In this document: positions 44,745-54,750 of the stretch, in pieces
Numbering within the stretch: position 1 is the first letter of the stretch
How the letters are laid out: each line of letters opens with the position of its first letter
From: Haloquadratum walsbyi J07HQW2
Lineage (GTDB): Archaea; Halobacteriota; Halobacteria; Halobacteriales; Haloferacaceae
Length of the DNA: 64,000 nt
Assembly: GCF_000415985.1 (NCBI RefSeq)
Contig: NZ_KE356561.1
Span: 1,273,395-1,337,394, forward strand
Direction: 5' to 3'
Position numbers and translations under genes: made by a program
The notes under the pieces: model-generated
Database searches by the model: none
What the model was told of the DNA's origin: nothing
The model's input: only the letters and a program-made list of their open reading frames with translations

Positions 44745-45239
44745 TTATTTTTCGGCGTTACTGTTATTCTCTTCGTCTTCTTCGGCAGTGATTGATTCTC
44801 CGTGTTCGGTGAGCGTCGCACTGCCACCAGCATCCTCGAGCAGCGTTCGTGCGCTATCAGAGAATGCATCAGCAACAATGTGTAACTCTTGTCGAACTTG
44901 ACCGCCGCCGAGCACCTTCGTTATATCTGCGCTGTCGGCATCATCAGTAACATCCCGTGCATCAATACGATAGGCACCATCATCAAGTTCCGCAGTATCC
45001 TCTGCAACGAACAGTGCTGCATCTTCATCGAGTTCTTGAACAGAAATTTCTGCGACAGTCCGCTCACTACCTGGCGGTCGTTTAAAACCATGCTTACCAA
45101 TCGGTTCATAATTATGCTGTTCATGTTTATCACGACCAGCACGACCACGACCACCACGGTGACCGGCACCGCGACGATTCTTGTGTGTCCCGCCACCATG
45201 CGTTCGTGTCCCACGCTGTCGTCTTTTCTTTGATGTCAT
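44745..45239 (-). CDS. rpl15: 50S ribosomal protein L15 (uL15)
   Basis: A 164-residue large-subunit protein. The basic Gly/Arg-rich N-terminus (KKRRQRGTRTHGGGTHKNRR, GGRGRAGRDKHEQHNYEPIG) threads into the rRNA core; the C-terminus is acidic (ESITAEEDEENNSNAEK), a halophilic adaptation. Typical phrases are KHGFKRPPG and VTKVLGGGQV-like DITKVLGGGQVRQELHIVAD. It overlaps the rpl30 stop by 4 bp and precedes secY. Confidence 0.96.
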   Translation of the reverse strand: MTSKKRRQRGTRTHGGGTHKNRRGAGHRGGRGRAGRDKHEQHNYEPIGKHGFKRPPGSERTVAEISVQELDEDAALFVAEDTAELDDGAYRIDARDVTDDADSADITKVLGGGQVRQELHIVADAFSDSARTLLEDAGGSATLTEHGESITAEEDEENNSNAEK

Positions 45240-45700
45240 CGCATTGCCTCCAAAAGCTCATTAATCTGATCGGTGTCATGAACGCCAATTTGTCCACCCT
45301 CAGCAGTTGGGTGTTTCTGCCCTCGATGACCGCCGCGCGGCGGATGTAATCGAAGAACCGGTGATAATCCCTGATCGCGGAGGGTGGTTTCCTCTTCAAT
45401 TAGTGCAGTTGCGAGTGCATCAAACTCATTATACTCGGTGTTTTCCTCAAGCCACGTTCCATCTACAGTGTCATCACCGGTTTCGGGCTCAGCACGTCGT
45501 TTGAGTACCGTCGAAAGCACCTCAACACTCGGTTCACCATGTGCAACATAGTCATTCACCTTTGTGATCATGCCGCGATATGTATCCGTTTCAGGAACGA
45601 GCGCACAATGGTTCACTCGGTGGAGATTAAGCATTGCAAGCGTATCCTCGACAGAACCACTCATATTGACAGGACCACGAAGCTGAACGATTGCTTGCAT
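45236..45700 (-). CDS. rpl30: 50S ribosomal protein L30 (uL30)
   Basis: A 154-residue protein of the archaeal/eukaryotic long L30 (L7e-like) type. It begins [20 protein letters not shown] and has the hallmark MLNLHRVNHCALVPETDTYR with GMITKVNDYVAHGEPSVEVL. The C-terminus HPPRGGHRGQKHPTAEGGQI is basic and fits the usual rRNA-contacting tail. I use the second Met (45700) as the start. It overlaps rps5 by 1 bp at its start and rpl15 by 4 bp at its end. Confidence 0.95.
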   Translation of the reverse strand: MQAIVQLRGPVNMSGSVEDTLAMLNLHRVNHCALVPETDTYRGMITKVNDYVAHGEPSVEVLSTVLKRRAEPETGDDTVDGTWLEENTEYNEFDALATALIEEETTLRDQGLSPVLRLHPPRGGHRGQKHPTAEGGQIGVHDTDQINELLEAMR

Positions 45701-46359
45701 CACTCAGACACCTCTTGTTCGCGCTGTTTGGCTGCCGCACGACGAGGCGTTCGCGACTGTGAAGCATTTCGAAGCGCATTATATGTCGCTTTGGCGAGGT
45801 TAACTGTCGTTCGGGTGTTTCCATTTGAGCGTGTCCACGCATCTTGCACTCCAGCGAGTTCAAGAATATTACTCACAGTCTCGGCAGCGGCTAATCCGAG
45901 ACCTTGCGGGGCAGGTATCACCTCAACGGTGACTGACCCAGCTTTGCCTTCGGCATTTCGGGTAAGTGAGTTGACACCGCCAGCGGAGTCTTCCCATGAC
46001 CCAGAGCCACGATCGACAGAAATAAGATTCAATTTTGCAACGTCAATCGCTTTCTGAATTGCAGAACCAACCTGATCATCACGTCCTTCAGCATACCCAA
46101 GATACCCATCACGGTTTCCAATTGCAATAACACAACGGAATTTCACACGCCGACCGGAGTCGGTCATCCGTTGAACCATGTTGATATCAAGCACTTCATC
46201 ATCCAATCCAGGGAGTAACTGATCGACGAGTTCTGGCTCCTTGAGTGGAAGTCCTGAGTTGAGTGCTTGTTCCATTGATGCGACATCGCCATCTTGTACC
46301 ATACGACCAAGTCGTGTGCGCGGTGTCCAGCCGTCGCTGTTTCGTTGACTCTGGCTCAT
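45700..46359 (-). CDS. rps5: 30S ribosomal protein S5 (uS5)
   Basis: A 219-residue small-subunit protein involved in decoding accuracy and tRNA entry. The S5 N-domain reads [20 protein letters not shown] followed by [20 protein letters not shown]; the C-domain has [20 protein letters not shown] and [20 protein letters not shown]. The N-terminal extension ([20 protein letters not shown]) is archaeal-type. The start overlaps the rpl18 stop by 4 bp. Confidence 0.96.
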   Translation of the reverse strand: MSQSQRNSDGWTPRTRLGRMVQDGDVASMEQALNSGLPLKEPELVDQLLPGLDDEVLDINMVQRMTDSGRRVKFRCVIAIGNRDGYLGYAEGRDDQVGSAIQKAIDVAKLNLISVDRGSGSWEDSAGGVNSLTRNAEGKAGSVTVEVIPAPQGLGLAAAETVSNILELAGVQDAWTRSNGNTRTTVNLAKATYNALRNASQSRTPRRAAAKQREQEVSE

Positions 46360-46967
46360 TCGTTATCACCCACTGATTGGGAATCGCTTGTATCCACGTC
46401 GGTATTCATACTCACGTCTGCTTCCTGCAGGGTCTCAAGTACTGTATCGAAATGCTCTGGAAGCGTTGTTGCGTCAAAGTCACTGTTATACAGGGGTTCA
46501 TCGCGCTGTTCGGCGTAGGTGGCGATATGCTCACCACGGTTGCGCGACCAATCTGCAAGCACTGACTCATTATGCGGAATTGAAACGCCTGCATCGATAG
46601 CTCCCTCTTGAACGACAAATACCTTGTTTCCGGGTGTTGCCGTATTCAATCCAATATCAAGTACAGCCTCATCGAGACCTGCTTCAATAGCACGCATTCC
46701 TGCAAGGTATCCGGTGAGATACGCACTTGGAATATTTCCGGTTGGTGCTTCCCAGCCGTACTCACTCAGATTTTCTGAGGAAGCGGCTACGCGTGTCTCA
46801 TCGCCGTCTGGACCAGGTGTTATCAGCTGCGCCCTAATATGCCGGTTGCTCACACGAGCAACAAGGCGTGGCTTACCAGATTTTAGCAGGCGCAACCTCT
46901 GGTGGTAATCGGTCCGAACTTCGCGGCGACGCCGCATCGGTACTTTGTATCGCGGTCCTGTTGCCAT
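46356..46967 (-). CDS. rpl18: 50S ribosomal protein L18 (uL18)
   Basis: A 203-residue 5S rRNA-binding protein. Typical: [60 protein letters not shown] and [20 protein letters not shown]. The C-terminal ~25 residues form an acidic tail ([17 protein letters not shown]) that makes it slightly longer than many haloarchaeal L18 proteins. Its ATG overlaps the stop of rpl19e (TAATG), so translation is coupled. Confidence 0.95.
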   Translation of the reverse strand: MATGPRYKVPMRRRREVRTDYHQRLRLLKSGKPRLVARVSNRHIRAQLITPGPDGDETRVAASSENLSEYGWEAPTGNIPSAYLTGYLAGMRAIEAGLDEAVLDIGLNTATPGNKVFVVQEGAIDAGVSIPHNESVLADWSRNRGEHIATYAEQRDEPLYNSDFDATTLPEHFDTVLETLQEADVSMNTDVDTSDSQSVGDNE

Positions 46968-47428
46968 TATTCAATCACTATCTCCACATCATAATTACTG
47001 TCAATATACGCTTCAAGTCGGGCTACGTCTTCGAACTCTCCACCAGACGCCTTATTATACACCTCACGGTACTGCGTCGGCGTCAATGGACCGTCATCGC
47101 GAAGTTCGCGAAGTCGACGGCGTTGTGCTCGAATTCGGCTTACCCATTCGTCTTTTTCATTCTTTCGACCGCCAGAGCGTCCCTTTCGAGATCCTGGACC
47201 CTTGCGGTGTCCATACGACTGTTTTTCGGCTCGATTTCGAGCACGACCTTTTGAGTTGCTCTTTGCATCCTCAGCACGGATGATTCCCTGATCAACTAAA
47301 TCACGAATATCCTCACGAGTAATTGCTTCTGCAATTTCACTCTGTTCGTCAGGATCAAGCCAAACGCGGCTTTTTCCGACCGAAAGAACATCCGCAGCCA
47401 TTCTGCGTTGTGCTTTTAGATCCGTCAT
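46967..47428 (-). CDS. rpl19e: 50S ribosomal protein L19e
   Basis: A 153-residue protein specific to archaea and eukaryotes. Seen: [40 protein letters not shown], the basic [20 protein letters not shown] and [20 protein letters not shown]. The C-terminus ([20 protein letters not shown]) is acidic. It lies between rpl32e, which it overlaps by 4 bp, and rpl18. Confidence 0.96.
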   Translation of the reverse strand: MTDLKAQRRMAADVLSVGKSRVWLDPDEQSEIAEAITREDIRDLVDQGIIRAEDAKSNSKGRARNRAEKQSYGHRKGPGSRKGRSGGRKNEKDEWVSRIRAQRRRLRELRDDGPLTPTQYREVYNKASGGEFEDVARLEAYIDSNYDVEIVIE

Positions 47429-48360
47429 TCGTCTGTAGCCTCCGTAGCTGATACCGTGTCTGCATCTGCATCTGCATTGTCTCCAACCTCAACTTCAACA
47501 TATGTTGGATTTAGAACACGAATTTCTCGCTCTGCGGCGACATCTTCGATTCGTTCACGCTTTCGCCCACCGACTTTTGAGGCAATACGAACAGCCTCAA
47601 TATCACCATTGACGCCCTCAAGATCGTCGACGTTGTGTACACGCACCTCCTCAAATCCAGATGGATGGAGACCGCGTGCTGCTGTTGGTGAGCGATATCC
47701 GGCTTCAACAAGCGCACCTTTTCCTTTGATACCGCGGCGTTGTTTTGAGAGGGTTCCGCGGGGCTTTCGCCATGATTCTGGCGTCCGCTTTTTCATATGA
47801 TGATCCTGTCGGCGAAATGCTGGTTTCCCTTCACGATGTTTTTGCCCGAGCGCCCGAGCTGTTTCGTCATCGAGATTCGGTGTCTTGTCCGCATGCCCAC
47901 GCGGACGAAGTTCAGTTTCGACCGTTTCTGTTTCTTCAATTTCGTCTTCAGATTCAACTTCAACTGCTGCATCAGTTTCCGTTGAAACCTCAAGCTCACC
48001 AACATCAGCTTTAATTCGAGCTGCAAGCGCATTTCCGATGCCATCGATATCTGCTAAGGCTGATTGGCTTGCTGCCCGAATATCCTCGAATGATTCGTAG
48101 CCTGCCTCACGGAGTGACTCAGCTCGATCACTGCCAACACCGCTGATATCCTCAAATGAGTCAGTGTCATCTGTGGTTTCGGATTCTGATTCCGGCTCTG
48201 ACTCTGACTCAATTGTATCGGTATTACTGTCGGTGTCAGCGTCAGTATTGGTATCAACATCTGTCGAAGACGTATCCTCCTGACTATTTTGATCTGAGTC
48301 CGAATTGACTTCTGGATCGTCTGGTTGTTCGTTTGTATCCTCGTCGTGTTCGTCAGCCAT
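47425..48360 (-). CDS. rpl32e: 50S ribosomal protein L32e with acidic, helix-hairpin-helix N-terminal extension
   Basis: About 311 residues. The ribosomal core is the last ~140 residues ([60 protein letters not shown]). The first ~75 residues are a low-complexity Asp/Ser/Thr/Glu run. A helix-hairpin-helix module follows ([20 protein letters not shown] and [18 protein letters not shown]), then another acidic linker. Such an HhH extension on L32e is known from haloarchaea. The Met at 48360 ([12 protein letters not shown]) is used; an in-frame 48405 start would add basic residues. Confidence 0.93.
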   Translation of the reverse strand: MADEHDEDTNEQPDDPEVNSDSDQNSQEDTSSTDVDTNTDADTDSNTDTIESESEPESESETTDDTDSFEDISGVGSDRAESLREAGYESFEDIRAASQSALADIDGIGNALAARIKADVGELEVSTETDAAVEVESEDEIEETETVETELRPRGHADKTPNLDDETARALGQKHREGKPAFRRQDHHMKKRTPESWRKPRGTLSKQRRGIKGKGALVEAGYRSPTAARGLHPSGFEEVRVHNVDDLEGVNGDIEAVRIASKVGGRKRERIEDVAAEREIRVLNPTYVEVEVGDNADADADTVSATEATDE

Positions 48361-48361
48361 A

Positions 48362-48904
48362 TCAGACACCTCCTTGCTGTGGCTTCTGCGTGATATAGAC
48401 TCCATCCTGGAAGATTCGAGAGTCTTTATCAGTCACGCGCGTGAGTTGTTCGATGTCAGCTGCGGTCTGTCCAACGTCCTCTTTTGATGGACCTGTTAGC
48501 GTTACCGTCTCACCATCGATCTGTACATCTGTGTCACCACGGATCGAGGTCCGACGGGAGGCTCTCTCACCGAGGAAATTCTCAATTATGATTTCCTCAC
48601 CGTCGACAGATACCTGCATTGGGAAGTGTGCATAGTAGACTTCCATTTCATATGACCACCCATCGGTCACTCCATGAATCATATTCGATACATGACTCTC
48701 AAAGGTACCAACAGTGGCACTCGTCTTCGCGTCTGTTTCATCAGTCTCGATAGTGACTACATCGTCATCGTCATCAACACTAACCGTCACAGACGGGTAC
48801 CAAAGCATTCGTGTCACACTACCATTTGGTCCCTCAACCGTCAGCTCAAGATTCGATACCTCAGCGCTGACATCTTCCGGAATTTCAATTACTGTTCGCG
48901 TCAT
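48362..48904 (-). CDS. rpl6: 50S ribosomal protein L6 (uL6)
   Basis: A 180-residue protein near the GTPase centre and sarcin-ricin loop. Seen: [60 protein letters not shown], and the C-terminal [20 protein letters not shown] with [10 protein letters not shown]. The Met at 48904 (MTRTVIEIP) is the usual start; 48910 is two codons longer. It begins essentially at the rps8 stop. Confidence 0.96.
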   Translation of the reverse strand: MTRTVIEIPEDVSAEVSNLELTVEGPNGSVTRMLWYPSVTVSVDDDDDVVTIETDETDAKTSATVGTFESHVSNMIHGVTDGWSYEMEVYYAHFPMQVSVDGEEIIIENFLGERASRRTSIRGDTDVQIDGETVTLTGPSKEDVGQTAADIEQLTRVTDKDSRIFQDGVYITQKPQQGGV

Positions 48905-48906
48905 TT

Positions 48907-49299
48907 TCAATATACGTAAGCGATTATTTGACCACCGATACCCGTTTCACGGGCTTCATAGTGGCTCATTACACCGTGGCTTGTGGTGACGATGAGTGCG
49001 CCATAATCGCGGGCTGGGAGATACCGTTTTTCCCATCGTTCGAACTCATCGGCACCAACTGAGTATCGCGGCTTCACCGCACCGCACTCATTGATGCCAC
49101 CGCTTAGTTCAACCTCAAACTGACCGGCTTTCCCATCGTCAACGAATTCAAACCCGTTGATGTACCCACGGTCATAAAATACCTCGAGCACGGAGCCAAT
49201 TACATTTGAGGCGGGCTGTATCTCATGAGAGAGATGTCCAACACTCTCTGCATTATCAACACCTGAAAGTGCGTTCGCAAGTGGATCATGTCCTGTCAT
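48907..49299 (-). CDS. rps8: 30S ribosomal protein S8 (uS8)
   Basis: A 130-residue primary 16S rRNA-binding protein. Seen: [40 protein letters not shown], and the C-terminal signature [20 protein letters not shown] followed by [13 protein letters not shown]. The length and tail are those of archaeal/eukaryotic S15A-type S8. In other archaea S8 is tightly linked to S14 upstream and L6 downstream, as here. Confidence 0.96.
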   Translation of the reverse strand: MTGHDPLANALSGVDNAESVGHLSHEIQPASNVIGSVLEVFYDRGYINGFEFVDDGKAGQFEVELSGGINECGAVKPRYSVGADEFERWEKRYLPARDYGALIVTTSHGVMSHYEARETGIGGQIIAYVY

Positions 49300-49301
49300 A
49301 A

Positions 49302-49478
49302 TTATCGATACTTCTTGAATCCCATATCGCGGGCGACTTCACGAAAGCACTGCCGACACAGATAGATGTCATACTTTCCGACAAGACCTTGATTGCGGTC
49401 ACATCGTCGGCACTCATGAGTCTGTCCTGTCCGGTGGCTCGCGTGCTCACCCGTCTGTTCAGTTTCTGATTCGCTCAT
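49302..49478 (-). CDS. rps14: 30S ribosomal protein S14 (uS14, zinc-binding type)
   Basis: A short 58-residue protein. A polar halophilic N-terminus ([20 protein letters not shown]) is followed by the zinc knuckles [12 protein letters not shown] and [20 protein letters not shown]; all four cysteines are present. It lies between rpl5 (start 50042, end 49485) and rps8, exactly where archaeal spc operons carry S14. The stop is TAA at 49302-49304. Confidence 0.96.
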   Translation of the reverse strand: MSESETEQTGEHASHRTGQTHECRRCDRNQGLVGKYDIYLCRQCFREVARDMGFKKYR

Positions 49479-49484
49479 ATACGA

Positions 49485-50042
49485 TTAGTTGTCTCCGCCA
49501 TCGCGAGTGTCTGTCTCGACACGCTCAACATCCGCAGCAAATTCTGATTCGATGAAATTCACTGCATCCGTGGGTGTCAATCGATGGCGGGATGGAATCG
49601 GCTGTGATGCTTTGTCCCGTTTTTTCACTCGGTATCCGGGTCGTGTGAGATTAACCGTCACATCAAGTCCATAAATACCGATTTGTGGGTCATATTCTTG
49701 AGAAGGGAATGTGGTGTGTTCTTCAACTCCAAAGCTGAAATTGCCAGTCTCGTCGAACTGCCGTTCTGAGATGGTGACAAGCGGCAATGACGTTTCAAGA
49801 AATGATTGGGCATCTGCTCCTCGCAACGTGACCTTTGCACCGATCGGGTCGCCTTCTCGTGCGCCAAACTGTGATGCTGCACGCGTTGCAGTCGTTCGAA
49901 CGGCAGTCTGACCGGCAATCTCTTCAAGAATTTCTTCTGCGTTGGCAAGTTCACGTCCACCTTCGCCGACCGCCATGTGAACAACAACCTTCTCAACTTG
50001 AGGTTCACGCATCTCGTGGAACGTGCTATCAGTTTCGCTCAT
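49485..50042 (-). CDS. rpl5: 50S ribosomal protein L5 (uL5)
   Basis: A 185-residue 5S rRNA-binding protein of the central protuberance, contacting P-site tRNA. Seen: [60 protein letters not shown], and [20 protein letters not shown] with [20 protein letters not shown]. The C-terminus is acidic. The gene ends 6 bp before rps14 starts. Confidence 0.96.
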   Translation of the reverse strand: MSETDSTFHEMREPQVEKVVVHMAVGEGGRELANAEEILEEIAGQTAVRTTATRAASQFGAREGDPIGAKVTLRGADAQSFLETSLPLVTISERQFDETGNFSFGVEEHTTFPSQEYDPQIGIYGLDVTVNLTRPGYRVKKRDKASQPIPSRHRLTPTDAVNFIESEFAADVERVETDTRDGGDN

Positions 50043-50069
50043 TCGTCACCCTCCTGTGTATCATCGCCA

Positions 50070-50834
50070 TCATCTGCTGTCTGTGTCTGTGTCTGCATCA
50101 GTGTCGTCGACATCATCAGTCGCAGCCATGTCCTCATCGTCGGTGAAGTTCTCATCAATGACGACGACATATGGTTCGATTGTTTCAAAATACTCCTCGC
50201 CTGTTGATACCGATACAGTATTTTCACTGCTTCCAGCAGTGACGGTGATCGTTTCAATCTCGCCAATTTCACCGGAGTGCGTTCCACCAACGGCAGTCAC
50301 AAGAGACCCTTCCTCATACGGAAAGTGTGCGACGATTTCTTTCGTCTCATTATCAATAACCAATGAATCTCGTTGGTTATATGTATCAATTTCATCAGCA
50401 TCGACACGAAGATTGGCGCCGTCGTGTAGCGTGAGCTGAACTGCCCCGCCGCTAACCTGTTGTTTATTGATAATCTTTCCAAGTCGGCTATTTGCATCCG
50501 ACTCATTGATTGGTGTTAGTGCGAGCCGACCACCCGACTCCGGGAAGACTCGATAATACTCCTCACGCTCAGTGAACGCAAGAATATCAAATAATCCGAC
50601 TGGTCGTTGTTCATCGCTCACAACATCACCGTTAACTAGGACAGATCGCTGGTTCAGCGCATACCGCGCTTCTTTTGTCGAGTCGGCATATCCGAGCACG
50701 TCTCGTAAAATGATTACTAACGGTACGCCTGCTTCGCCATGCGGGCCTGCCCCGGCTTTGACCGTGAATGTCTCTGTTTTTCGTTCAATCGGCCACGAGT
50801 CCGGTGCGGAAAGTCGTTTTTGATGTTGTGTCAT
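50070..50834 (-). CDS. rps4e: 30S ribosomal protein S4e
   Basis: A 254-residue archaeal/eukaryotic S4. Seen: [60 protein letters not shown], and [24 protein letters not shown] KOW region ([20 protein letters not shown]). An S4-like RNA-binding helix and a central beta domain are therefore intact. The last ~25 residues are an Asp/Thr-rich tail encoded by a short repetitive DNA run (50085-50115). Separated from rpl5 by 27 bp. Confidence 0.95.
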   Translation of the reverse strand: MTQHQKRLSAPDSWPIERKTETFTVKAGAGPHGEAGVPLVIILRDVLGYADSTKEARYALNQRSVLVNGDVVSDEQRPVGLFDILAFTEREEYYRVFPESGGRLALTPINESDANSRLGKIINKQQVSGGAVQLTLHDGANLRVDADEIDTYNQRDSLVIDNETKEIVAHFPYEEGSLVTAVGGTHSGEIGEIETITVTAGSSENTVSVSTGEEYFETIEPYVVVIDENFTDDEDMAATDDVDDTDADTDTDSR

Positions 50835-51190
50835 TGCTCATCTCCCTCCTCAAGACGTGCCTCGCGCTGGCTGTCTTCAAGATTCAATTCTGTCACGCGA
50901 AGGTTGGATGAATCAAGCGGTCGTGGAACCTCCTCGCCATCAGCTTTCTCAATCGTTACGTCTTCAACATGAATGACTGTGTCAGTGAGATCAACAGTAA
51001 CGACCTCAGCTTCATGACCGGCATCGTCACCACGAAGTACCTCAACAGTATCACCCGTATTGACGCGGACGTTCCGCTGTCCATACTCCTCACGAAGTTC
51101 ATCAGAAAGCGTTGCACGAACTTGTCGCTGCCGTTCGTGTAATGGGGCAGTTTCCGTTCGCGTTCGCTGTTTGTGTGGTTGCTTACTCAT
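50831..51190 (-). CDS. rpl24: 50S ribosomal protein L24 (uL24)
   Basis: A 119-residue assembly-initiator protein of the large subunit. Seen: [40 protein letters not shown] (the KOW start), [20 protein letters not shown] and [20 protein letters not shown]. The archaeal/eukaryotic L26 type with an extended N-terminus. It overlaps rps4e by 4 bp and follows rpl14 after 9 bp. Confidence 0.96.
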   Translation of the reverse strand: MSKQPHKQRTRTETAPLHERQRQVRATLSDELREEYGQRNVRVNTGDTVEVLRGDDAGHEAEVVTVDLTDTVIHVEDVTIEKADGEEVPRPLDSSNLRVTELNLEDSQREARLEEGDEQ

Positions 51191-51199
51191 AATCGATAC

Positions 51200-51598
51200 T
51201 TAGACAATCATCGTTGCTGTTGATGCAATACTCCCAAAGCGTTCAGCCACCTCACGTGCGATTGGACCTTTAATCTCGGTCCCACGCGGTTCTTCCATCT
51301 CGTCGATAATGACAGCAGCATTATCTTCAAATTTGACGCGCGTCCCGTCTGGACGGCGGATCGACTTGCGCTGCCGAACGATGACGGCTTGTAGCACTTG
51401 ACGTCGCATTTCGGGTGTTCCTTTTGTCACTGAAACAGTGACCTGATCGCCAATGCCTGCTTTGGGGTGTCGATTCTTTGTTCCTGAGCTACCCATCACG
51501 CTGATTACTTTCAGTTCACGTGCACCGGTATTATCCGCACACGTAACAAGTGACCCACGTTCGAGGCCTTTGGTGACATCGGCTTTCAGTGCCTCCAT
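51200..51598 (-). CDS. rpl14: 50S ribosomal protein L14 (uL14)
   Basis: A 132-residue protein at the intersubunit bridge. Seen: [40 protein letters not shown], and [20 protein letters not shown] followed by [20 protein letters not shown]. These are textbook L14 features. The Met at 51598 ([11 protein letters not shown]) is used; a preceding Met codon at 51601 overlaps rps17. Confidence 0.96.
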   Translation of the reverse strand: MEALKADVTKGLERGSLVTCADNTGARELKVISVMGSSGTKNRHPKAGIGDQVTVSVTKGTPEMRRQVLQAVIVRQRKSIRRPDGTRVKFEDNAAVIIDEMEEPRGTEIKGPIAREVAERFGSIASTATMIV

Positions 51599-51930
51599 CA
51601 CTCAGCACCTCCAGTGTCGATTCGTTCGACGACAACGTGAGATTTCGTCTTCGACAACGGTCGGGTCTCTGCGATGCGAACCGTATCGCCTTCCGCAAGA
51701 TCAACGCACGGGGGTGCGTGTGCGGGGATGCGACTACGCCGCTTCATAAAGCGGTCGTACTTGGGAACGCGAACATCGTATTCGCGCTCAACAATAACGG
51801 TCTTATCCATATCTGTTGAGGCAACTGTGCCTTCAAGTGTCTGACCGCGCACGGAAAGCGATCCGTGGAACGGACAGTTTGTGTCAGCACAGGATACCTC
51901 TGGTTCGGTTACATTCAGTCCTATCGCCAT
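51598..51930 (-). CDS. rps17: 30S ribosomal protein S17 (uS17)
   Basis: A 110-residue OB-fold protein. Seen: [20 protein letters not shown] (archaeal N-terminal pattern), [40 protein letters not shown], and [20 protein letters not shown]. The start lies inside the last codons of the rnp1 gene (10-bp overlap), indicating strict coupling. Confidence 0.96.
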   Translation of the reverse strand: MAIGLNVTEPEVSCADTNCPFHGSLSVRGQTLEGTVASTDMDKTVIVEREYDVRVPKYDRFMKRRSRIPAHAPPCVDLAEGDTVRIAETRPLSKTKSHVVVERIDTGGAE

Positions 51931-52598
51931 AGTGAGTCTCCTGCTTTCTCAGTTCGTAAAGCTGGTCGTGAGAGCAATTGTGTCCCATCCACCGTAACGT
52001 AGGCCGCATCTTCGCACATCTCAGCATTTTGCGCTGTTGATTCCAACGTGGGACGATTAGACTGACTAGAAGGCAAGTCTGATTGATCTTGTGCCTCGCT
52101 AGTAGTATCCAATCGGTGGTTAGATGTGGTCCCCGACGTCTTCACAACGTCGGCGGCTTCATCTGTGATGTTCGTATTCGATTCGTGTGTTGATGTTAAT
52201 GAATGATACGCTGATTCTGAAGCTGATCTCACTTCATCACGTAGCAGTGTTTGTGGGTGATCATGAGCTGATGTGGATCTGCTATCGGTCTTGATCACTG
52301 GTTCAAGACAAAACTCAAATACCGAATCGCGTTTAGGTACTTGTTTAATTTGTCTATCATACTGCTGTTGAGGATGACCGTGAGCACCATCATGAACTGA
52401 CTCCTGAGTATTGACACGAGGATGAATCGCTGTTGATGTCGACATCACTGTAGGTGTCGATTCAATCCGAAGTGTCTGCATTGTTTCTGCAATCACACGT
52501 CCATCGATTCCGATAAGATCCGGATTTGCAGCGTCAGCAACGGCTACATAAAGACCAGTGAGTTCGTGTCGTGTGAGCGTTTCAGGTGTCAGTGGCAT
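51921..52598 (-). CDS. rnp1: Ribonuclease P protein component 1 (Rpp29/Pop4) with large low-complexity insertions
   Basis: Rnp1 is an archaeal RNase P protein that helps the RNA subunit trim tRNA 5' ends. Core pieces are visible: TLTRHELTGLYVAVADAANP, GIDGRVIAETMQTLRIES, KQVPKRDSVFEFCL, and the terminal VTVDGTQLLSRPALRTEKAG with DSLWR. Unlike the ~95-150 residue family norm, this copy has 225 residues. An insertion of ~35 residues lies after the RIES segment and one of ~110 follows FEFCL; both are Ser/Thr/His/Gln-rich and look disordered. The position between rpl29 and rps17 is the standard archaeal one. Confidence 0.88.
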   Translation of the reverse strand: MPLTPETLTRHELTGLYVAVADAANPDLIGIDGRVIAETMQTLRIESTPTVMSTSTAIHPRVNTQESVHDGAHGHPQQQYDRQIKQVPKRDSVFEFCLEPVIKTDSRSTSAHDHPQTLLRDEVRSASESAYHSLTSTHESNTNITDEAADVVKTSGTTSNHRLDTTSEAQDQSDLPSSQSNRPTLESTAQNAEMCEDAAYVTVDGTQLLSRPALRTEKAGDSLWR

Positions 52599-52622
52599 CT
52601 AAATCAATATAGTGATGGGTCG

Positions 52623-52850
52623 TTAGTTTTCGGGGTCGGCTTCAGCGTCATGGTCCCCTTCTTCTTGTTGGATCGTCTTGATCCGAGCGATTGTCCGTTT
52701 GAGTTCGCCAACACGCCCAGGGTTCTCAGGAGCCCCTCCAGCAGCCTGTTCTGCTTTCGAATTGAGTAGCTCTGTCTCGAGCGTTTCGAGTTCAGCTTGT
52801 CGTTCTGCAGGCGTCATATCGCGGAGCTCGTCAGCGTGAACAATCGCCAT
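52623..52850 (-). CDS. rpl29: 50S ribosomal protein L29 (uL29)
   Basis: A 75-residue helical-hairpin protein near the exit tunnel. Seen: [40 protein letters not shown], and [20 protein letters not shown], followed by an acidic tail. It starts 1 bp before the rps3 stop codon boundary and is followed by rnp1 after 24 bp. Confidence 0.95.
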   Translation of the reverse strand: MAIVHADELRDMTPAERQAELETLETELLNSKAEQAAGGAPENPGRVGELKRTIARIKTIQQEEGDHDAEADPEN

Positions 52851-53825
52851 CTATGCGTCCTCCTCATCAATATCTTCCATCTCTGCAACGAGGTCTTCGG
52901 CTTCAGCCTCAACCTCGGCATCAAGTTCTTCAATTTCTTCCGCGACCGTCTCGGTGTCATCATCTGATTCATCCGAGACAACTTCAGCTTCGTCTACATC
53001 ATCCGCATCGCTCCCAACATCAACAGGTTCAGTCACAACCTCTTTTTCATCGGACGATACTCCAGGATCAGCCTCAACAACTTCCTCATCAATGATTTCT
53101 TCCGGCGTCTCCTGTGGGACAGTCACATCCTCATCATCAGCACCAACATCAGGGATGTCTGCAGGATCTTCTGCAAGTAATGACTCAACTCCATCACTTT
53201 CTGCGACCTGCTCAACAGGCTCAACATCGACATCATCGTGAATCTCGAAGTCATCAGGAAGTTCTGCTCCTGGTGGAATAATTTTCACTGTCACGCCGAT
53301 TGTTCCGAGTTTCATCACAGCAACCCCTTGTCCCTCATCGACAATCTCCTGAGCCGGTTCACCATTGTGCTTGATATATCCACGGTTAAATTTCTCTACG
53401 CGTGAGCGTGCACCAGTTACTTTTCCACTCAGGACAATCTCGGCTCCAAGTGCACCAGATTCAATGATTCGATCAATCGTTGTATGTCCGGCTTTCCGGA
53501 AGTACCATCCGCGCTCAAGTGCGTTTGCCAGCCGGTCTGCAACAATCCGTGCATTCAGATCGGGCTCATCAACCTCTTGAACATCGATCTGTGGGTCATC
53601 GAGATTAAATCGATCTTCGAGTTCACGAGTTACCTTCCGGATGTTCTTACCACCTTTTCCGATGACCATTCCTGGTTTTTCAGCCTTGAGGACAATTTGC
53701 GTACCCATTGGGGTTTTGGCAACGTCCATGCCACCGTAACCGGCACGACCAAGTTCATCTGCGAAGAACTCATCAATTTGCGAGCGTTGCAATCCGTTTT
53801 CGATGAACTGATGTTCGTCTGCCAT
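52851..53825 (-). CDS. rps3: 30S ribosomal protein S3 (uS3) with long acidic C-terminal tail
   Basis: A 324-residue protein at the mRNA entry site. The KH domain carries GMVIGKGGKNIRKVTRELED; other conserved parts are ARIVADRLANALERGWYFRK, AGHTTIDRIIESGALGAEIV, and LSGKVTGARSRVEKFNRGYI. The body ends near residue 205. The last ~120 residues are an Asp/Glu/Val/Thr-rich, probably disordered tail, with low-complexity DNA at 52853-53240. Such tails occur in haloarchaeal S3 but this one is long. Overlaps rpl22 by 1 bp. Confidence 0.95.
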   Translation of the reverse strand: MADEHQFIENGLQRSQIDEFFADELGRAGYGGMDVAKTPMGTQIVLKAEKPGMVIGKGGKNIRKVTRELEDRFNLDDPQIDVQEVDEPDLNARIVADRLANALERGWYFRKAGHTTIDRIIESGALGAEIVLSGKVTGARSRVEKFNRGYIKHNGEPAQEIVDEGQGVAVMKLGTIGVTVKIIPPGAELPDDFEIHDDVDVEPVEQVAESDGVESLLAEDPADIPDVGADDEDVTVPQETPEEIIDEEVVEADPGVSSDEKEVVTEPVDVGSDADDVDEAEVVSDESDDDTETVAEEIEELDAEVEAEAEDLVAEMEDIDEEDA

Positions 53826-54301
53826 TAGATGTCTACTCCGTCGGTTCCAGGTTGTTCAACAATTAATTCAACATCGCAAATGGTAGTGTTCCATGGATCT
53901 GCACTACCGAATGCACGTGGTTTCCGACCCTGCCGTTCGCCCACTTTGTGTGCGGCGACATGTCTGATTGCCATCGCGTTTCCATCAAAACCTTGCTCAG
54001 TCGCATTTGAGGCAACGTTCTCGATTAATTCGAGAAATGCTTTTGATGCCTTTTCGGGATACCGTCCAGCATCCCATCCATCAATGTCTGAGCGGTGAGC
54101 AACACCGGTGTTATGTTGACGGAAAGGAACTGATTGACGCTGTGCAATCACGTCATCAAGATATGATTCTGCGTCTGCGATGGTCATTCCCTTTATTTCA
54201 CGAGCAATGGCTTTGCTATGCTTCAAACTGATTGGTCGATCACGGAGCATCCCTCTGGCGGTTGTCTCCGGGTCGGCCTTGACACTGTAATTGATACCCA
54301 T
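53825..54301 (-). CDS. rpl22: 50S ribosomal protein L22 (uL22)
   Basis: A 158-residue protein lining the exit tunnel. Archaeal pattern: INYSVKADPETTARGMLRDR, PISLKHSKAIAREIKGMTIA, VPFRQHNTGVAHRSDIDGWD, AGRYPEKASKAFLELIENVA, and the loop VGERQGRKPRAFGSADPWNT. All family features are present and the length is standard. It lies between rps19 (26 bp upstream) and rps3. Confidence 0.96.
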   Translation of the reverse strand: MGINYSVKADPETTARGMLRDRPISLKHSKAIAREIKGMTIADAESYLDDVIAQRQSVPFRQHNTGVAHRSDIDGWDAGRYPEKASKAFLELIENVASNATEQGFDGNAMAIRHVAAHKVGERQGRKPRAFGSADPWNTTICDVELIVEQPGTDGVDI

Positions 54302-54327
54302 ATATGATGTAATGTAATTTATTGACG

Positions 54328-54750
54328 TTACTTGAGTGGTACAAACTTTGAAGACCGTGTTGCACCGATGCCGGCTTGCCCGTGCTCAACGGATGTCCGT
54401 GTCAGTTGGAATTCGCCGAGATAATGACCAATCATTTCTGGTTCAACTCGAACCCGCTCGAATGATTGACCATTATACACAGCTATTGTCTTTTCAACGA
54501 ATGACGGCAGTATTGGCATATCACGAAGATGTGTTCGAATTGGATCATTTGCCGTTTTCTGAGGGTCTGCGTCACGGACGGTTTCTCGTAACTTTTGCTG
54601 TTCTGTTGTAAGTCCGCGAGTGATAGTTCGCCGCTGTCGAGCGGGGAGTAGTTCTGCGATGTCTTCGAGTGACATCTCCTGTAGTTCATCAAGTGTGTGA
54701 CCGCGGTATGTGAACTCACCTTCACGGCCGGTACGATATTCAGAACTCAT
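54328..54750 (-). CDS. rps19: 30S ribosomal protein S19 (uS19)
   Basis: A 140-residue protein of the 30S head. Seen: [60 protein letters not shown], and the conserved [20 protein letters not shown] followed by [20 protein letters not shown]. An archaeal/eukaryotic S15-type S19 with the N-terminal extension. It is preceded by the only long gap (131 bp) of the superoperon. Confidence 0.96.
   Translation of the reverse strand: MSSEYRTGREGEFTYRGHTLDELQEMSLEDIAELLPARQRRTITRGLTTEQQKLRETVRDADPQKTANDPIRTHLRDMPILPSFVEKTIAVYNGQSFERVRVEPEMIGHYLGEFQLTRTSVEHGQAGIGATRSSKFVPLK

Noticed and set aside
52853..53241. Repetitive-looking DNA with long ORFs on the plus strand
   Set aside because: It is the acidic low-complexity tail of S3 on the minus strand; the plus-strand ORFs are shadows of Asp/Glu codons.
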